DNA from: Myxococcus sp. RHSTA-1-4
GTDB taxonomy: Bacteria; Myxococcota; Myxococcia; Myxococcales; Myxococcaceae
Length of the DNA: 64,000 nt
Reading direction: 5' to 3'
NCBI RefSeq assembly: GCF_020037125.1
Contig: NZ_JAIQDG010000018.1
Location: 62,001-126,000 of the forward strand
Both the position numbers and the translations under genes were made by a program. Under the pieces are notes generated by a model, which saw only the letters and a program-made list of their open reading frames with translations, was not told the DNA's origin and did no database searches. Below, in pieces: positions 17,387 through 28,188 of this stretch (position 1 is its first letter; every line of letters starts with the position of its first letter).

Positions 17387-18853
17387 TCAGATGAGCTCCA
17401 GGTAGCGCTCCAGCTCCCAGTTGGTGACGGCGCGCTCGTACTGGCGCACCTCCCACTCGCGCGTGCGCACGAAGTGGTCCACGAAGCCCTCACCCAGCAA
17501 CTCACGCGCGCGCGCGCTGCCCTTGAGCAACGCCACCGCGTCCTTCAGGTTGCGCGGCAGGGGCCGGGTGTCCGTTTCGGCATACGCGTTGGAGTTGCAG
17601 GCGGGGGGCGGCTCCACCTCGTTCTCGATGCCCCACAGGCCCGCGGCCAGGCTCACCGCCATGCCGATGTACGCATTCATGTCCGCGGCGAGCTGCCGGT
17701 ACTCCAGCCGCATCGCCTTGGCATCCTCCCCGATGACGCGGATGGCGGTGGTGCGGTTCTCCAGGCCCCACGTCGCGGTGGTGGGCGCCCAGGTGTTCTC
17801 CACGCTCCGCTTGTAGCTGTTGATGGTGGGCCAGTAGAGCGCCGTCAGCTCCGGCATCAACTCGAGCTGCCCGCCGATGTAGTGCCGCATCATCCGGCTC
17901 ATGCCGTGGGGCGCGCCCTCCTCGTGGAAGAGGTTGTGCTCGCCCTTCAAGTCCCAGAGCGACTGGTGCACGTGCCCCGAGCAGCCCGGCAGCTTCGCGT
18001 TCACCTTGGCCATGAAGCACGCGGTGAGGCCGTGGCGCGCGCAGATTTCCTTCACCACCGTCTTGAAGAGCGCCGCCTTGTCGGCCGCCCTCTCGATGTC
18101 GTCGTAGCGGATGGCGGCCTCGAAGACGCCCGGCCCCGTCTCCGTGTGGAAGCCCTCGATGTTCACCCCGAAGCCGTTGCACCCGTCGATGAGCGCGTGC
18201 ACCAGCGGTGCGTTGAGCGAGGTGCGCAGCCACGAGTAGCCGAACATGCCCGGCGTCAGCGGCGTCAGCTCCTGAAAGCCCTTCTCCTTCAGGCTGTGGG
18301 GCTGCTCCTTGAAGATGAAGAACTCGTACTCCGCGCCGAAGCGGGGCAGGTAGCCCAGCGCCCTCGCACGCGCCGCCACCTTCTGGAGCAACTGCCGCGG
18401 GCTGGCCTCATAGGGCGAGCCGTCCGGGTTGACGAAATCCAGGATGAAGGCCGCCGTGTCCGGCTCCCAGGGAATGACGCGCCCGGTGGTGGTGTCCACC
18501 TTCGCGTGCGCGTCCGGGTAGCCCGTGTGCCAGCCCGTCACCCGGGTGTTGTCCAGCAGCTCGTCGCCCAAATCCCACCCGAAGACGACGTCGCAGAAGC
18601 CGAGGCCCCCCTTCGCGGCGCTGAAGAACTTCTCCAGGGAGATGTACTTGCCACGCCAGACGCCATCGACGTCCATCGCGGCCACCTTCACCTTCTTCAC
18701 GCCCCTCACGTCCAGCCAGCGGCGCAGGGTGTCCGGCCCGTGGGAGTCGCGGGGAGAGGCACCGCCGCCGCGAGAGCGCTCGCGCTCCTTGGCGCGCGCC
18801 CTCCGGGCCATGGCGGGATGCGTGAGGACCTTCGCCTTGGAACGGGTCGGCAT
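17387..18853 (-). CDS. glutamine synthetase family protein (gamma-glutamyl-amine synthetase-like)
   Basis: 488 residues. GS catalytic-fold motifs are visible: GAEYEFF, NIEGFHTETGPGVFE, GCSGHVHQSL, and ENRTTAIRV. The residues around HVHQSL resemble PuuA and related enzymes that glutamylate amines more than GlnA. The basic 40-residue N-terminal extension is unusual. An ATP-dependent ligation of glutamate to an amine is the likely reaction; the amine is unknown. The dehydrogenase follows, and an amidotransferase is divergent, as in gamma-glutamylation pathways. Confidence 0.88.
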   Translation of the reverse strand: MPTRSKAKVLTHPAMARRARAKERERSRGGGASPRDSHGPDTLRRWLDVRGVKKVKVAAMDVDGVWRGKYISLEKFFSAAKGGLGFCDVVFGWDLGDELLDNTRVTGWHTGYPDAHAKVDTTTGRVIPWEPDTAAFILDFVNPDGSPYEASPRQLLQKVAARARALGYLPRFGAEYEFFIFKEQPHSLKEKGFQELTPLTPGMFGYSWLRTSLNAPLVHALIDGCNGFGVNIEGFHTETGPGVFEAAIRYDDIERAADKAALFKTVVKEICARHGLTACFMAKVNAKLPGCSGHVHQSLWDLKGEHNLFHEEGAPHGMSRMMRHYIGGQLELMPELTALYWPTINSYKRSVENTWAPTTATWGLENRTTAIRVIGEDAKAMRLEYRQLAADMNAYIGMAVSLAAGLWGIENEVEPPPACNSNAYAETDTRPLPRNLKDAVALLKGSARARELLGEGFVDHFVRTREWEVRQYERAVTNWELERYLELI

Positions 18854-18906
18854 GGGTTCCTTCCTTGCTGGCCACCGAGGGTGGCGAACGGGCCATCGAT
18901 GCGCAG

Positions 18907-18928
18907 CTTGACCCCATCAGTGGTCAGG
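18907..18928. promoter_or_regulatory. inverted repeat in the divergent GS/GATase promoter region
   Basis: CTTGACC at 18907-18913 and GGTCAGG at 18922-18928 form 7-base arms with one mismatch around 8 bases. It is centred in the 116-bp gap between the divergent genes, where a shared operator would lie. Support is by position and symmetry only. Confidence 0.4.
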
Positions 18929-18969
18929 AGCGGACACGCGTGGCACGAGACGTTAGGAACGAGGCAAGG

Positions 18970-19725
18970 ATGCGGCAACCTGCGGTGGTGAAGAACGTCC
19001 TCTTGCTGAAAGCCGGTGACGCGGCCCTCTCCGTCCGCCTCTCGGTGGGCGACTACGAGCACTGGTTTCTGCAAACCATTGGACTGTCCGGCTACCGCTT
19101 CGACATCCTGCCGCTGCACCGCAACGCTCCGCTGCCGGCCAGCGCGGACGGGTACGACGCGGTGATGATGACGGGCTCGCCGCTGTCGGTGACGCAGCTG
19201 GCGCCGTGGATGGAGCGCGCCGCGGACTTCATGGTGGAGGCGGGAGAGCGGGGCATCCCGGTGCTCGGCGTGTGCTTCGGCCAGCAACTCCTCGCCCATG
19301 CGTACGGCGGCCGCGTGACGCGCAACCCCCAGGGCCGGGAGACGGGCACCGTGGAGGTGGCGCTCACCGGCGAGGGCCGGAAGGACGCACTCTTCGACGG
19401 GCTGCCCGAGCGCTTCACCGTGCAGGCCACCCACGAGGACATCGTCTCCCAGCTTCCCGAGGGCACACGCGTGCTGGCGGGCAACACCAACACGGCAGCC
19501 CAGGCGCTGGCCTTCCGGCCGAACGTGCGCGGCGTGCAATTCCACCCCGAGGCGACCCCGGACGCCATGCGCGCCGTCATCCTCGCGCGCCAGGAGGGCC
19601 TCGAACGAGACGCCGTCGCGCGCGGCGCCGCCCCGGGAGAACGGGTGCCCCGGCTGCTCGCGGGCCTTGCTCCCACTCCCGCCGGCCGGCGAATCCTGGT
19701 GAACTTCCTCGAGCGCTTCACCTGA
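18970..19725 (+). CDS. class I glutamine amidotransferase-like protein
   Basis: 251 residues from the ATG at 18970. The catalytic triad is intact: Cys102 in GVCFGQQ, His192 and Glu194 in FHPE. The sequence resembles GMP-synthase-type GATase domains more than the C26 peptidase PuuD. Standing alone and divergent from a GS-like gene, it may hydrolyse a gamma-glutamyl bond or serve as an amidase in that pathway. Confidence 0.88.
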   Translation: MRQPAVVKNVLLLKAGDAALSVRLSVGDYEHWFLQTIGLSGYRFDILPLHRNAPLPASADGYDAVMMTGSPLSVTQLAPWMERAADFMVEAGERGIPVLGVCFGQQLLAHAYGGRVTRNPQGRETGTVEVALTGEGRKDALFDGLPERFTVQATHEDIVSQLPEGTRVLAGNTNTAAQALAFRPNVRGVQFHPEATPDAMRAVILARQEGLERDAVARGAAPGERVPRLLAGLAPTPAGRRILVNFLERFT

Positions 19726-19741
19726 CCGCCCGAGGCTCCGC

Positions 19742-20239
19742 TTGCCGCGTCCCGCTCCGCCGCTTCTCCTCCTCGTCAGCTTCGCCCTCCTCGCCTCCGC
19801 CTGCTCGGGCGGAGACCTGTGCGCCCAGGCCCCCCGCTGTGACGACTCGGAGGCCATCAACTGCGAGACGGGGTGCACGGTGGGCCCCTGCTCCACCGGC
19901 CCCACCGTGCAGGACTGTGACAACGGCGCCACCTGCACCGTCGTCCCCGGAGACCGGACGGACGCGCGCTTCTACCGGACGCGCGCGGTGTGCGCGTTGA
20001 GCCTGGCGGCCTGCAATCCGGCGGATGCGCCCCCGCCCGTGTGCGAGGGCGAGCGGTTCGTCACCGGCTGCAGCGCCTACCGCCGGGACATCCGCGTTCC
20101 GTGCTCCCAGGCGGCCCTGTACTTCGCGCAGGTGCCCGCGTGCTGCCGGGGTGGCGCGGGAGAGGGTGGCTCGGACGCGGGGACGGGGGATGGTGGGATT
20201 CCCGACGCTGGCGCCACCGGAGCCGACGCGGGACGTTGA
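19742..20239 (+). CDS. Cys-rich lipoprotein
   Basis: 165 residues with a TTG start and GAGG upstream. The signal LLLVSFALLASAC ends at a lipobox Cys. About 14 cysteines in the mature part, spaced in pairs, indicate a disulphide-stabilised surface domain. The tail is Gly/Asp/Ala-rich. Function unknown. Confidence 0.75.
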   Translation: MPRPAPPLLLLVSFALLASACSGGDLCAQAPRCDDSEAINCETGCTVGPCSTGPTVQDCDNGATCTVVPGDRTDARFYRTRAVCALSLAACNPADAPPPVCEGERFVTGCSAYRRDIRVPCSQAALYFAQVPACCRGGAGEGGSDAGTGDGGIPDAGATGADAGR

Positions 20240-20378
20240 GCCATCCGCGGCGTGCCCGTCCCACCTGGCGGGCAGGCCGGCGGTCGCGGGGCACGCCGCA
20301 CCGGGGCTCGAGGCTGGCGCACCGGTACGACACGCGCTGACGCTGCCGGGCGCCTCGCCCTGAGGTAGAGAGAACGCC

Positions 20379-20837
20379 ATGCCGTCGCGCTGGGACCACC
20401 TCTTCGACCTCAAGCCCGTCACCCTGCTGGACCACCTGCTGGAGGAGGTGGCGAAGCTGCTGGCCAAGGACCTCCAGCAGTGGCCACCGCCGGTGCAGGA
20501 GCTGGACCTGGACACGGGGGGAAGCTTCGCGCCCCTCTTCACGGAGGCCCGGCCCCGCCCCGCTCCGGCCGTCTACACGGAGGCCCTGCGGCTGACGCGC
20601 TGGGAGCTGGCGCACGAGACGGACGCATATGACGACTACATGCGCAACAAGCGCTACCTGGAGCGTGGCCTGGGCCCGGAAGACAGGCTGCCGCTGCTGT
20701 TCCTCAGCCGCTGGCTGACCGAGCAGATGACGGGCCTGGGCGAGGCCACCGAGGGACGCGTCAAGCGCAAGCACATGCGCGAGTGCCTGGACAAGTTGGA
20801 GTCGAAACTACGGCCCATCGTGGTACCCGGCGCCTGA
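20379..20837 (+). CDS. hypothetical cytoplasmic protein
   Basis: 152 residues, helical, with no signal or membrane helix. It starts MPSRWDHLFDLKPVTLLDHL, and the C-terminal half is charged (RVKRKHMRECLDKLESKL). Codon usage is normal for the window, and a GGTAGAGAG site lies upstream. I recognise no family. Confidence 0.75.
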   Translation: MPSRWDHLFDLKPVTLLDHLLEEVAKLLAKDLQQWPPPVQELDLDTGGSFAPLFTEARPRPAPAVYTEALRLTRWELAHETDAYDDYMRNKRYLERGLGPEDRLPLLFLSRWLTEQMTGLGEATEGRVKRKHMRECLDKLESKLRPIVVPGA

Positions 20838-20959
20838 GGGGCCGCCTGCAATGTTGCACGCGCACCACACGCCGCTCGCCTGCTCGCGAACAGGGTGGGC
20901 CGGAACGGCGGCGGCGCCCCTTGTCAGGGCGGGGGCACTGCCATAAGCCAGACGCCATC

Positions 20960-22186
20960 ATGCTGCATCCCCTGGACTCCTCCACCGCGACCTCCACCGC
21001 AGCCGAACGACGCAGGCGCATGCTCCTGCTGGGGGGACTGTGGCTGTCCATGGTGGTGGCGCTGTTCGCCTTCCGCTCGGTGGTGATGCCGTTCGCGGGC
21101 GCCGCGCTCATCGCCTACCTCGTGCAGCCGCTGGTGGCGCGCATCACCCGGGTGAAGGTGGCGGGCCGGCCCGTGCCACGCTGGGTGGCCATCCTCCTCA
21201 TCTACGCCGGCTTCTTCGTGGGCGTGTACCTCTTCTTCGTCGCGCTGGTGCCGCAGCTCTACCTCGAGCTGGCGCGCGTCAGCCGCGACGCGGTGGCCTT
21301 CGCCAACACGCTCACCCCGGAGCACGTGCAGGAGCTCGCGCAACGCGCGGAGACGTGGCTCAGCACGCGGGGCATCCCCGTGGCCCTCTCCAACCGCGCC
21401 CTGGAGGGCGCCGACGCCGCGGCCCACAACGGGCAGTTCAGCCTCGCGCTGGACCTGGAGCAACTGCTGGGCGACTCGGTGAAGCGCGCCTCGTCCCTGG
21501 TGCAGGAGAACCTGGGCGACATCGTCAACGTGTCGCGCAGCATCGTCGCCGGGGTGGCCGCGGGCGTCTTCATGCTGTTCTTCGTGCTGATGGTGGGCGC
21601 GTTCTTCTCCATCGACGCGCAGGCCATCCGCAGCTACTTCGGCACGCTGATTCCGCACGAGTACGCGCACGACGCGCGCCAGCTCGTCGCGCGCATCGAC
21701 AGCTCGCTGGCCGGCGTGGTGCGCGGACAGGTCACCATCTGCATCGTCAACGGGGCGCTCACCTTCATCGGGCTGCTGCTGTTCGGCGTGAAGTTCGCCT
21801 TCCTGCTGGCCACCATCGCCACGCTCTTCAGCCTCATCCCCATCTTCGGCACCATCCTCAGCTCGGTGCCCATCGTCCTCATCGCGCTGGCGGACGGCTT
21901 CCAGAAGGGGCTGGCGATTCTCGCGTGGATTGTCGGCATCCACGCGCTGGAGGCGTACTTCCTCAACCCCAAAATCATGGGGCAGGCGGCGCACCTCCAC
22001 CCCGTCATCGTCGCCTTCTCCCTCATCGCCGGGGAGCGGCTCTACGGACTGGTGGGCGCGCTCTTCGCCGTCCCCGTCGCCGCCATCCTCGTGGCGTGCT
22101 TCGACTACGCGCGCCTCAAGGCCCAGCCCCGGCCCGCGGTGGCGGCCCCGGTAGCGGCGGAGCCGCCGGTGCGCTCGGAAGGTTGA
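20960..22186 (+). CDS. AI-2E family transporter / PerM-like membrane protein
   Basis: 408 residues from the ATG at 20960. Hydrophobicity matches the PF01594 layout: a pair of N-terminal helices, a long soluble loop (about 100-190), then clustered C-terminal helices including the conserved LIPIFGTILSSVP and LEAYFLNPKIMGQAAHLHP segments. Members export AI-2 or act as Na+/H+ antiporters; the substrate cannot be inferred. A short TGCAATGTTGCA inverted repeat at 20847-20858 lies in the 122-bp upstream gap. Confidence 0.92.
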   Translation: MLHPLDSSTATSTAAERRRRMLLLGGLWLSMVVALFAFRSVVMPFAGAALIAYLVQPLVARITRVKVAGRPVPRWVAILLIYAGFFVGVYLFFVALVPQLYLELARVSRDAVAFANTLTPEHVQELAQRAETWLSTRGIPVALSNRALEGADAAAHNGQFSLALDLEQLLGDSVKRASSLVQENLGDIVNVSRSIVAGVAAGVFMLFFVLMVGAFFSIDAQAIRSYFGTLIPHEYAHDARQLVARIDSSLAGVVRGQVTICIVNGALTFIGLLLFGVKFAFLLATIATLFSLIPIFGTILSSVPIVLIALADGFQKGLAILAWIVGIHALEAYFLNPKIMGQAAHLHPVIVAFSLIAGERLYGLVGALFAVPVAAILVACFDYARLKAQPRPAVAAPVAAEPPVRSEG

Positions 22187-22249
22187 GCCCGGGCGAAAGC
22201 GGCGCGGGAAGGCGCCTGCTTGCGTCCCCTCGGGCAGCGAGGCCCGCCG

Positions 22250-22567
22250 TCACTGACAGGCGGCGGAGCAGCGCGAGTCGCGGCAGATGGGGATGCAGCG
22301 CCCGCAGTCGATGGAGCCCGCGGGGCAGCCGCCGGTGCAGGTGACGCCGCCGCAGCTCGGGCCGTCCGCCTCGTGCGTGACGGCGGTGCCGAGGCCACAG
22401 CAGGCGTCGGCCACGCACTCGTCATCCACGTAACAGGTCCGCTCGGAGAGCACCGGGGGCTGTCCGCCCACCGGTGGCTCCAGGACGCCCACGTCGCACC
22501 CCGCCAGGCCTCCGAGTGTCATCCCAACGACAAGGGACAGCAGGCGGACGAGCTGGGGACGGCGCAT
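22250..22567 (-). CDS. small Cys-rich lipoprotein
   Basis: 105 residues. The signal peptide MRRPQLVRLLSLVVGMTLGG ends in LAGC (Cys24). The mature part has 14 cysteines in CxxxxxC/CC/CxxC patterns, so it is likely a compact disulphide-rich outer-surface domain. It sits 20 nt before rho on the opposite side of its stop, on the same strand as rho and downstream of it. Confidence 0.78.
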   Translation of the reverse strand: MRRPQLVRLLSLVVGMTLGGLAGCDVGVLEPPVGGQPPVLSERTCYVDDECVADACCGLGTAVTHEADGPSCGGVTCTGGCPAGSIDCGRCIPICRDSRCSAACQ

Positions 22568-22587
22568 GGGCGCTCCTTTCCCGGTAC

Positions 22588-24201
22588 CTACCGGTTCATC
22601 GAGCCGAGGAAGTCGGCGTTCGATGCCGTCGGACGCATGTGCTTGAGCACAAATTCCATCGCGTCAATCGGCGTGAACGGGTGCAGCACCTGGCGCAGGG
22701 CGGTGATGCGCACGAGGTCGCCCGGCGACAAGAGCAGCTCTTCCTTACGCGTGCCGGACTTGTTGATGTCCAACGTCGGGAAGATGCGCTTCTCCATCAG
22801 CTTCCGGTCCAGGACGATTTCGGAGTTACCGGTGCCCTTGAACTCCTCGAAGATGACCTCGTCCATGCGGCTGCCGGTGTCGATGAGCGCGGTGCCGATG
22901 ATGGTCAGCGAGCCGCCCTCCTCGATGTTGCGCGCGGCGCCGAAGAAGCGCTTCGGCTTGTGGAGCGCGTTGGCGTCCACGCCGCCGGACAGAATCTTGC
23001 CGGACGCGGGCACCACCGTGTTGTAGGCGCGCGCCAGACGCGTAATCGAGTCCAGGAGGATGCAGACGTCGTACTTCTGCTCGACCAGGCGCTTGGCCTT
23101 GTCGATGACCATCTCCGCCACCTGCACGTGGCGCGTGGCGGGCTCATCAAACGTCGAGGACACCACCTCGCCGCGCACGTTGCGCTCCATGTCCGTGACT
23201 TCCTCCGGGCGCTCGTCCACGAGCAGCACGATGAGGTAGACGTCCGGGTGGTTGCGGCTGATGGCGTGCGCGATGTTCTGCAGGAGCACCGTCTTACCGG
23301 CCTTCGGCGGCGCCACGATGAGGCAGCGCTGGCCCAGACCGATGGGGCAGAACATGTCGATGATGCGCGTGGTCATCTCCGACGACTCGTGCTCCAGCTT
23401 GAGCTTGCGCGTCGGATAGAGCGGCGTGAGGTTGTCGAACAGGATGCGCTCGCGCGCCGCGTCCGACATGGGGTCCGCGAAGTTGACCTTGTCCACCTTC
23501 TGCAGCGCGAAGAAGCGCTCGCCCTCGCGGGGCTGGCGGATGGGGCCCGTCACCGTGTCGCCGGGCCGCAGGTTGAAGCGGCGCACCTGCGACGGGGACA
23601 CGTAGATGTCGTCCGGGCTGGGCTGGTAATCGCTGTCCGCGCTGCGCAGGAAGCCGAAGCCGTCGCTGAGCAGCTCCATCACGCCCTCCGCGTGGACCTC
23701 GAAGCGCTTGTCGGCGATGCCGCCCAGCAGCGCGAAGATGAGGTCCTGCTTCTTCAGGCCCTGGTAGCCCTCGATGCCCACGTCGTGGGCCATGCGGGCC
23801 AGGTCGGTAATCTTCATCCGCTTCAGGTCGTTCAGCTTGATGACCTGCATCGGCGCGCCGTCACGGGTGACCTCGGTGATGGCGGGGGCCTCGGGGGCCT
23901 CGGGAGCGGGCGTCAGGGTGGCGGCCGGCTGCTCCTCCTCACCACCGGAGATGCGCGCCTCCTGGAGGTCATCGTCACGCACGGGGCGGGAGATGGGGGT
24001 GAGCACCGGACGGGGCGGCTCGGCGGGCGCCTCGGCGGCCTCCCCGGCGTCCTCGTCGCGGCGGGCGCGGCGGGTGCGGGCGGGCTTCTCCGTGTCGTCG
24101 CGGTCGGCCGTCTTCGCCGCGCGCTTGCGGCGGGGCTTCTCGTCGACCTCGACGATTTCGGGGGCGGCAACCTTCTCTCTCGAAGTACGTGCTTTGCGCA
24201 T
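22588..24201 (-). CDS. rho: transcription termination factor Rho
   Basis: 537 residues, about 118 more than E. coli Rho. The additional N-terminus (1-118) is charged and disordered, basic then acidic, and is typical of GC-rich bacteria. The Rho_N helical domain begins at [10 protein letters not shown], the RNA-binding cold-shock-like domain around GFGFLRS, and the ATPase has Walker A (APPKAGKT, about 297-304), Walker B (CILLDSITR) and the Q/R-loop region. The start is the ATG at 24201, not longer frames. A strong promoter lies about 200 nt upstream. Confidence 0.97.
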   Translation of the reverse strand: MRKARTSREKVAAPEIVEVDEKPRRKRAAKTADRDDTEKPARTRRARRDEDAGEAAEAPAEPPRPVLTPISRPVRDDDLQEARISGGEEEQPAATLTPAPEAPEAPAITEVTRDGAPMQVIKLNDLKRMKITDLARMAHDVGIEGYQGLKKQDLIFALLGGIADKRFEVHAEGVMELLSDGFGFLRSADSDYQPSPDDIYVSPSQVRRFNLRPGDTVTGPIRQPREGERFFALQKVDKVNFADPMSDAARERILFDNLTPLYPTRKLKLEHESSEMTTRIIDMFCPIGLGQRCLIVAPPKAGKTVLLQNIAHAISRNHPDVYLIVLLVDERPEEVTDMERNVRGEVVSSTFDEPATRHVQVAEMVIDKAKRLVEQKYDVCILLDSITRLARAYNTVVPASGKILSGGVDANALHKPKRFFGAARNIEEGGSLTIIGTALIDTGSRMDEVIFEEFKGTGNSEIVLDRKLMEKRIFPTLDINKSGTRKEELLLSPGDLVRITALRQVLHPFTPIDAMEFVLKHMRPTASNADFLGSMNR

Positions 24202-24400
24202 GTCTGTAACGCTGGGGGAGGAACGGAGCGACCGAGGGGTCGGACGGGTGGAATTGCGGGGGAAATGTCCGCGGGGCCCTCGGAAGCACCTTCCAGAAGG
24301 ACGGCCTCGCCGGAATCCCTGAACGGGACTGCGCGGGCGTGGGCCTGTTGGTTGGGAAGCGTTGGCGCCGGAGGAAGACCTGCGCCATGAACCGCGAGGG

Positions 24401-24429
24401 ACGTTATTGACCCCCTCCGGGCGTGTCAA
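24401..24429 (-). promoter_or_regulatory. sigma-70-type promoter of rho
   Basis: On the minus strand TTGACA (24429-24424), a 17-nt spacer and TAACGT (24406-24401) form a near-consensus vegetative promoter. Transcription from about 24394 would give a leader of about 190 nt before rho, long enough for Rho autoregulation as in other bacteria. Confidence 0.65.
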
Positions 24430-24780
24430 GGCATCCTTGCTTCCCGGGGTGCGGCGACTTCCTGATGGGCAACAGGGAGTGGAGGCGGCACATTTCCGCC
24501 AGTCGGTCCGGGCGGGCAGAGCCGGTCTGGTCCTCCGAATCCAGGACCCGGAGGGTTGCCGCGCCGGGCCGCCCACCCGGGGTATCAGCACGCCGGCCCG
24601 GGCCCCCCTCCCCCACCCGCCTTCCGGGGCAGCCCCCACCCGGGCCGGGCCCTACCGCGCGAGTCTCCTCCCCGTCCACGCCGCCGCCCGGCCAGCGCGG
24701 GAACACGCCCGGACCACGGGGCGGCGCATCCCCCCTACTCCCTGGGTGGTGGCCGCGGACCCGCTCCGGCGCATCCATGG
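24430..24780. other. C-rich spacer between the rho and ligA transcription units
   Basis: The plus strand from about 24590 to 24720 is unusually rich in C and poor in G and A (runs such as CCCCCCTCCCCCACCC). No gene is convincing here; all frames are composition-driven. If transcribed toward ligA the C-rich, weakly structured RNA would be a good Rho-loading (rut) substrate. Confidence 0.4.
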
Positions 24781-24794
24781 AAGGAGGTCTCGCC

Positions 24795-26898
<2,104 letters not shown>

Positions 26899-26910
26899 GG
26901 CTTCGGGGCC

Positions 26911-27198
26911 ATGAGTGGCACGCGGCGGGCGACGCTGCGAATCGAGGGCAAGGTGCAGGGCGTCTTCTTCCGGGAGGGCGCCCGCGTCGAGGCCTCGCGC
27001 CTGGGCCTCACCGGGTGGGTGCGCAACCGCTCCGACGGCACCGTGGAAGCCGTGGTGGAGGGCGCACCCGCCCCACTCGAGGAGTTCATCCGCTGGTGTC
27101 ACCGCGGTCCAACCCAGGCTAGGGTGTCGCGCGTCGAGCGCACGGACGGCGAAGCCTCCGGCGAGTTCAGTCATTTCTTCGTGGAGCGCACCTCATGA
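26911..27198 (+). CDS. acyP: acylphosphatase
   Basis: 95 residues. The conserved [11 protein letters not shown] loop holds catalytic Arg21, and [12 protein letters not shown] holds Asn39. It hydrolyses acyl phosphates such as carbamoyl- and acetyl-phosphate. It starts 12 nt after ligA and its TGA overlaps the next ATG by 4 bases (ATGA). Confidence 0.95.
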   Translation: MSGTRRATLRIEGKVQGVFFREGARVEASRLGLTGWVRNRSDGTVEAVVEGAPAPLEEFIRWCHRGPTQARVSRVERTDGEASGEFSHFFVERTS

Positions 27199-27638
27199 CG
27201 CCCTACGCGCTGGCATCCCTGCCGGCCATGCTGGGCATCCGGGCCGGGTCCAAGGTCTCCGTCATCAATCCGCCGCGGGGCTTCGTGCAGAAGCTCAACC
27301 CGCTGCCGGATGGGGTGGAGTTCCTCATCACCGCGCAGACGGGTCTGGATGTCATCCTCTTCTTCACCTCGGACGCCCAGGAACTGGTGCAGCGGCTGCC
27401 CGCCCTGGCACGCGCCATGGCCGTCACCGGCGGCATCTGGGTGTGCTGGCCCGGCGGCGAGGGCGTCAAGACGAGCCTCTCCGAGGACTTCGTCCGCCAC
27501 GCGGCGCTCGATATCGGCCTGGTGGACAACAAAATCTGCCTGATTGACGCCACGTGGACGGGCCTGCGGCTCGTGCGCCGGCCCCGTGGGAGGCTGGACA
27601 AGCCCGAGGGCCGCAAGCAGGCCCCGGCCCAGGCCTGA
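27195..27638 (+). CDS. DUF3052 family protein
   Basis: 147 residues. The family pattern is clear: [15 protein letters not shown] near the start, then [45 protein letters not shown]. No catalytic residues are known for this family, and its role is unknown. It is translationally coupled to acyP through ATGA. Confidence 0.88.
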   Translation: MTPYALASLPAMLGIRAGSKVSVINPPRGFVQKLNPLPDGVEFLITAQTGLDVILFFTSDAQELVQRLPALARAMAVTGGIWVCWPGGEGVKTSLSEDFVRHAALDIGLVDNKICLIDATWTGLRLVRRPRGRLDKPEGRKQAPAQA

Positions 27639-28188
27639 GGTCCGGCCGGCCGGGCGTCCCGGTGTGGCAGCCAGTGAATGGAAGCGGTTTCTCGGCTTTA
27701 CACAGCAGGCGGGGGCGTGAAAAACTCCCCGTGTTTCTGGACGGTTGTGTGACGCTCCGCGTTGTCGGAGGTCGAGTCCGGTAGGGATTTTGACGGGTTG
27801 CGTTCCCGGTCTCCTCCGGGCGCGCCGGCTGCACCGAGGCTCCAGTCGCCCCCCCAAGGTGGCCCCAGAGGGCACCGACCGGGTGCGGATAGAAGAGCGG
27901 GTGGCCCGCGCGTGATGGAGGGACTCGAACGCGGTGTGAAGACAAAGGCCCCGCCCGGCACGGTGCCGGTCGCAATGCGGGGCGACATGAACTTGGAGGA
28001 GCAGGCGGTGGTCCCCTCGGTCCTCGACAGCGCGACACGAGTCTCACCCGGAAGGTCCGGGGTGGTTCGCTTCGCGGAAGGTCCTCAGGAGGCCGCCTCT
28101 CCCTTCGCAGCGTGCTCGGAGGCGCGGCGTCTTGCCGCCTCCCGTCCGGTGAGGTCCGCCCTACCGCGCGCGCGTGCAGGATTCATCC
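27639..28188. other. intergenic leader region before the RNase E/G gene
   Basis: 550 bp without a convincing gene. A GGCCGGCC-rich block just after the DUF3052 stop may form a terminator. The stretch 27670-27800 is less GC-rich and holds several TTG/TAG-rich elements (including TTGACG at about 27790) that may hold the promoter, but no pair with good spacing stands out. The remaining 350 nt may be a long 5' leader; rne leaders in other bacteria mediate autoregulation. Confidence 0.4.

Noticed and set aside
20847-20858. TGCAATGTTGCA as a regulator site before the AI-2E family gene
   Set aside because: Only 5-base arms, single copy, no flanking promoter elements; could occur by chance.
22474-24390. 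638-residue plus-strand frame opposite rho
   Set aside because: Shadow of rho with Arg/His/Val-rich composition and no motif.
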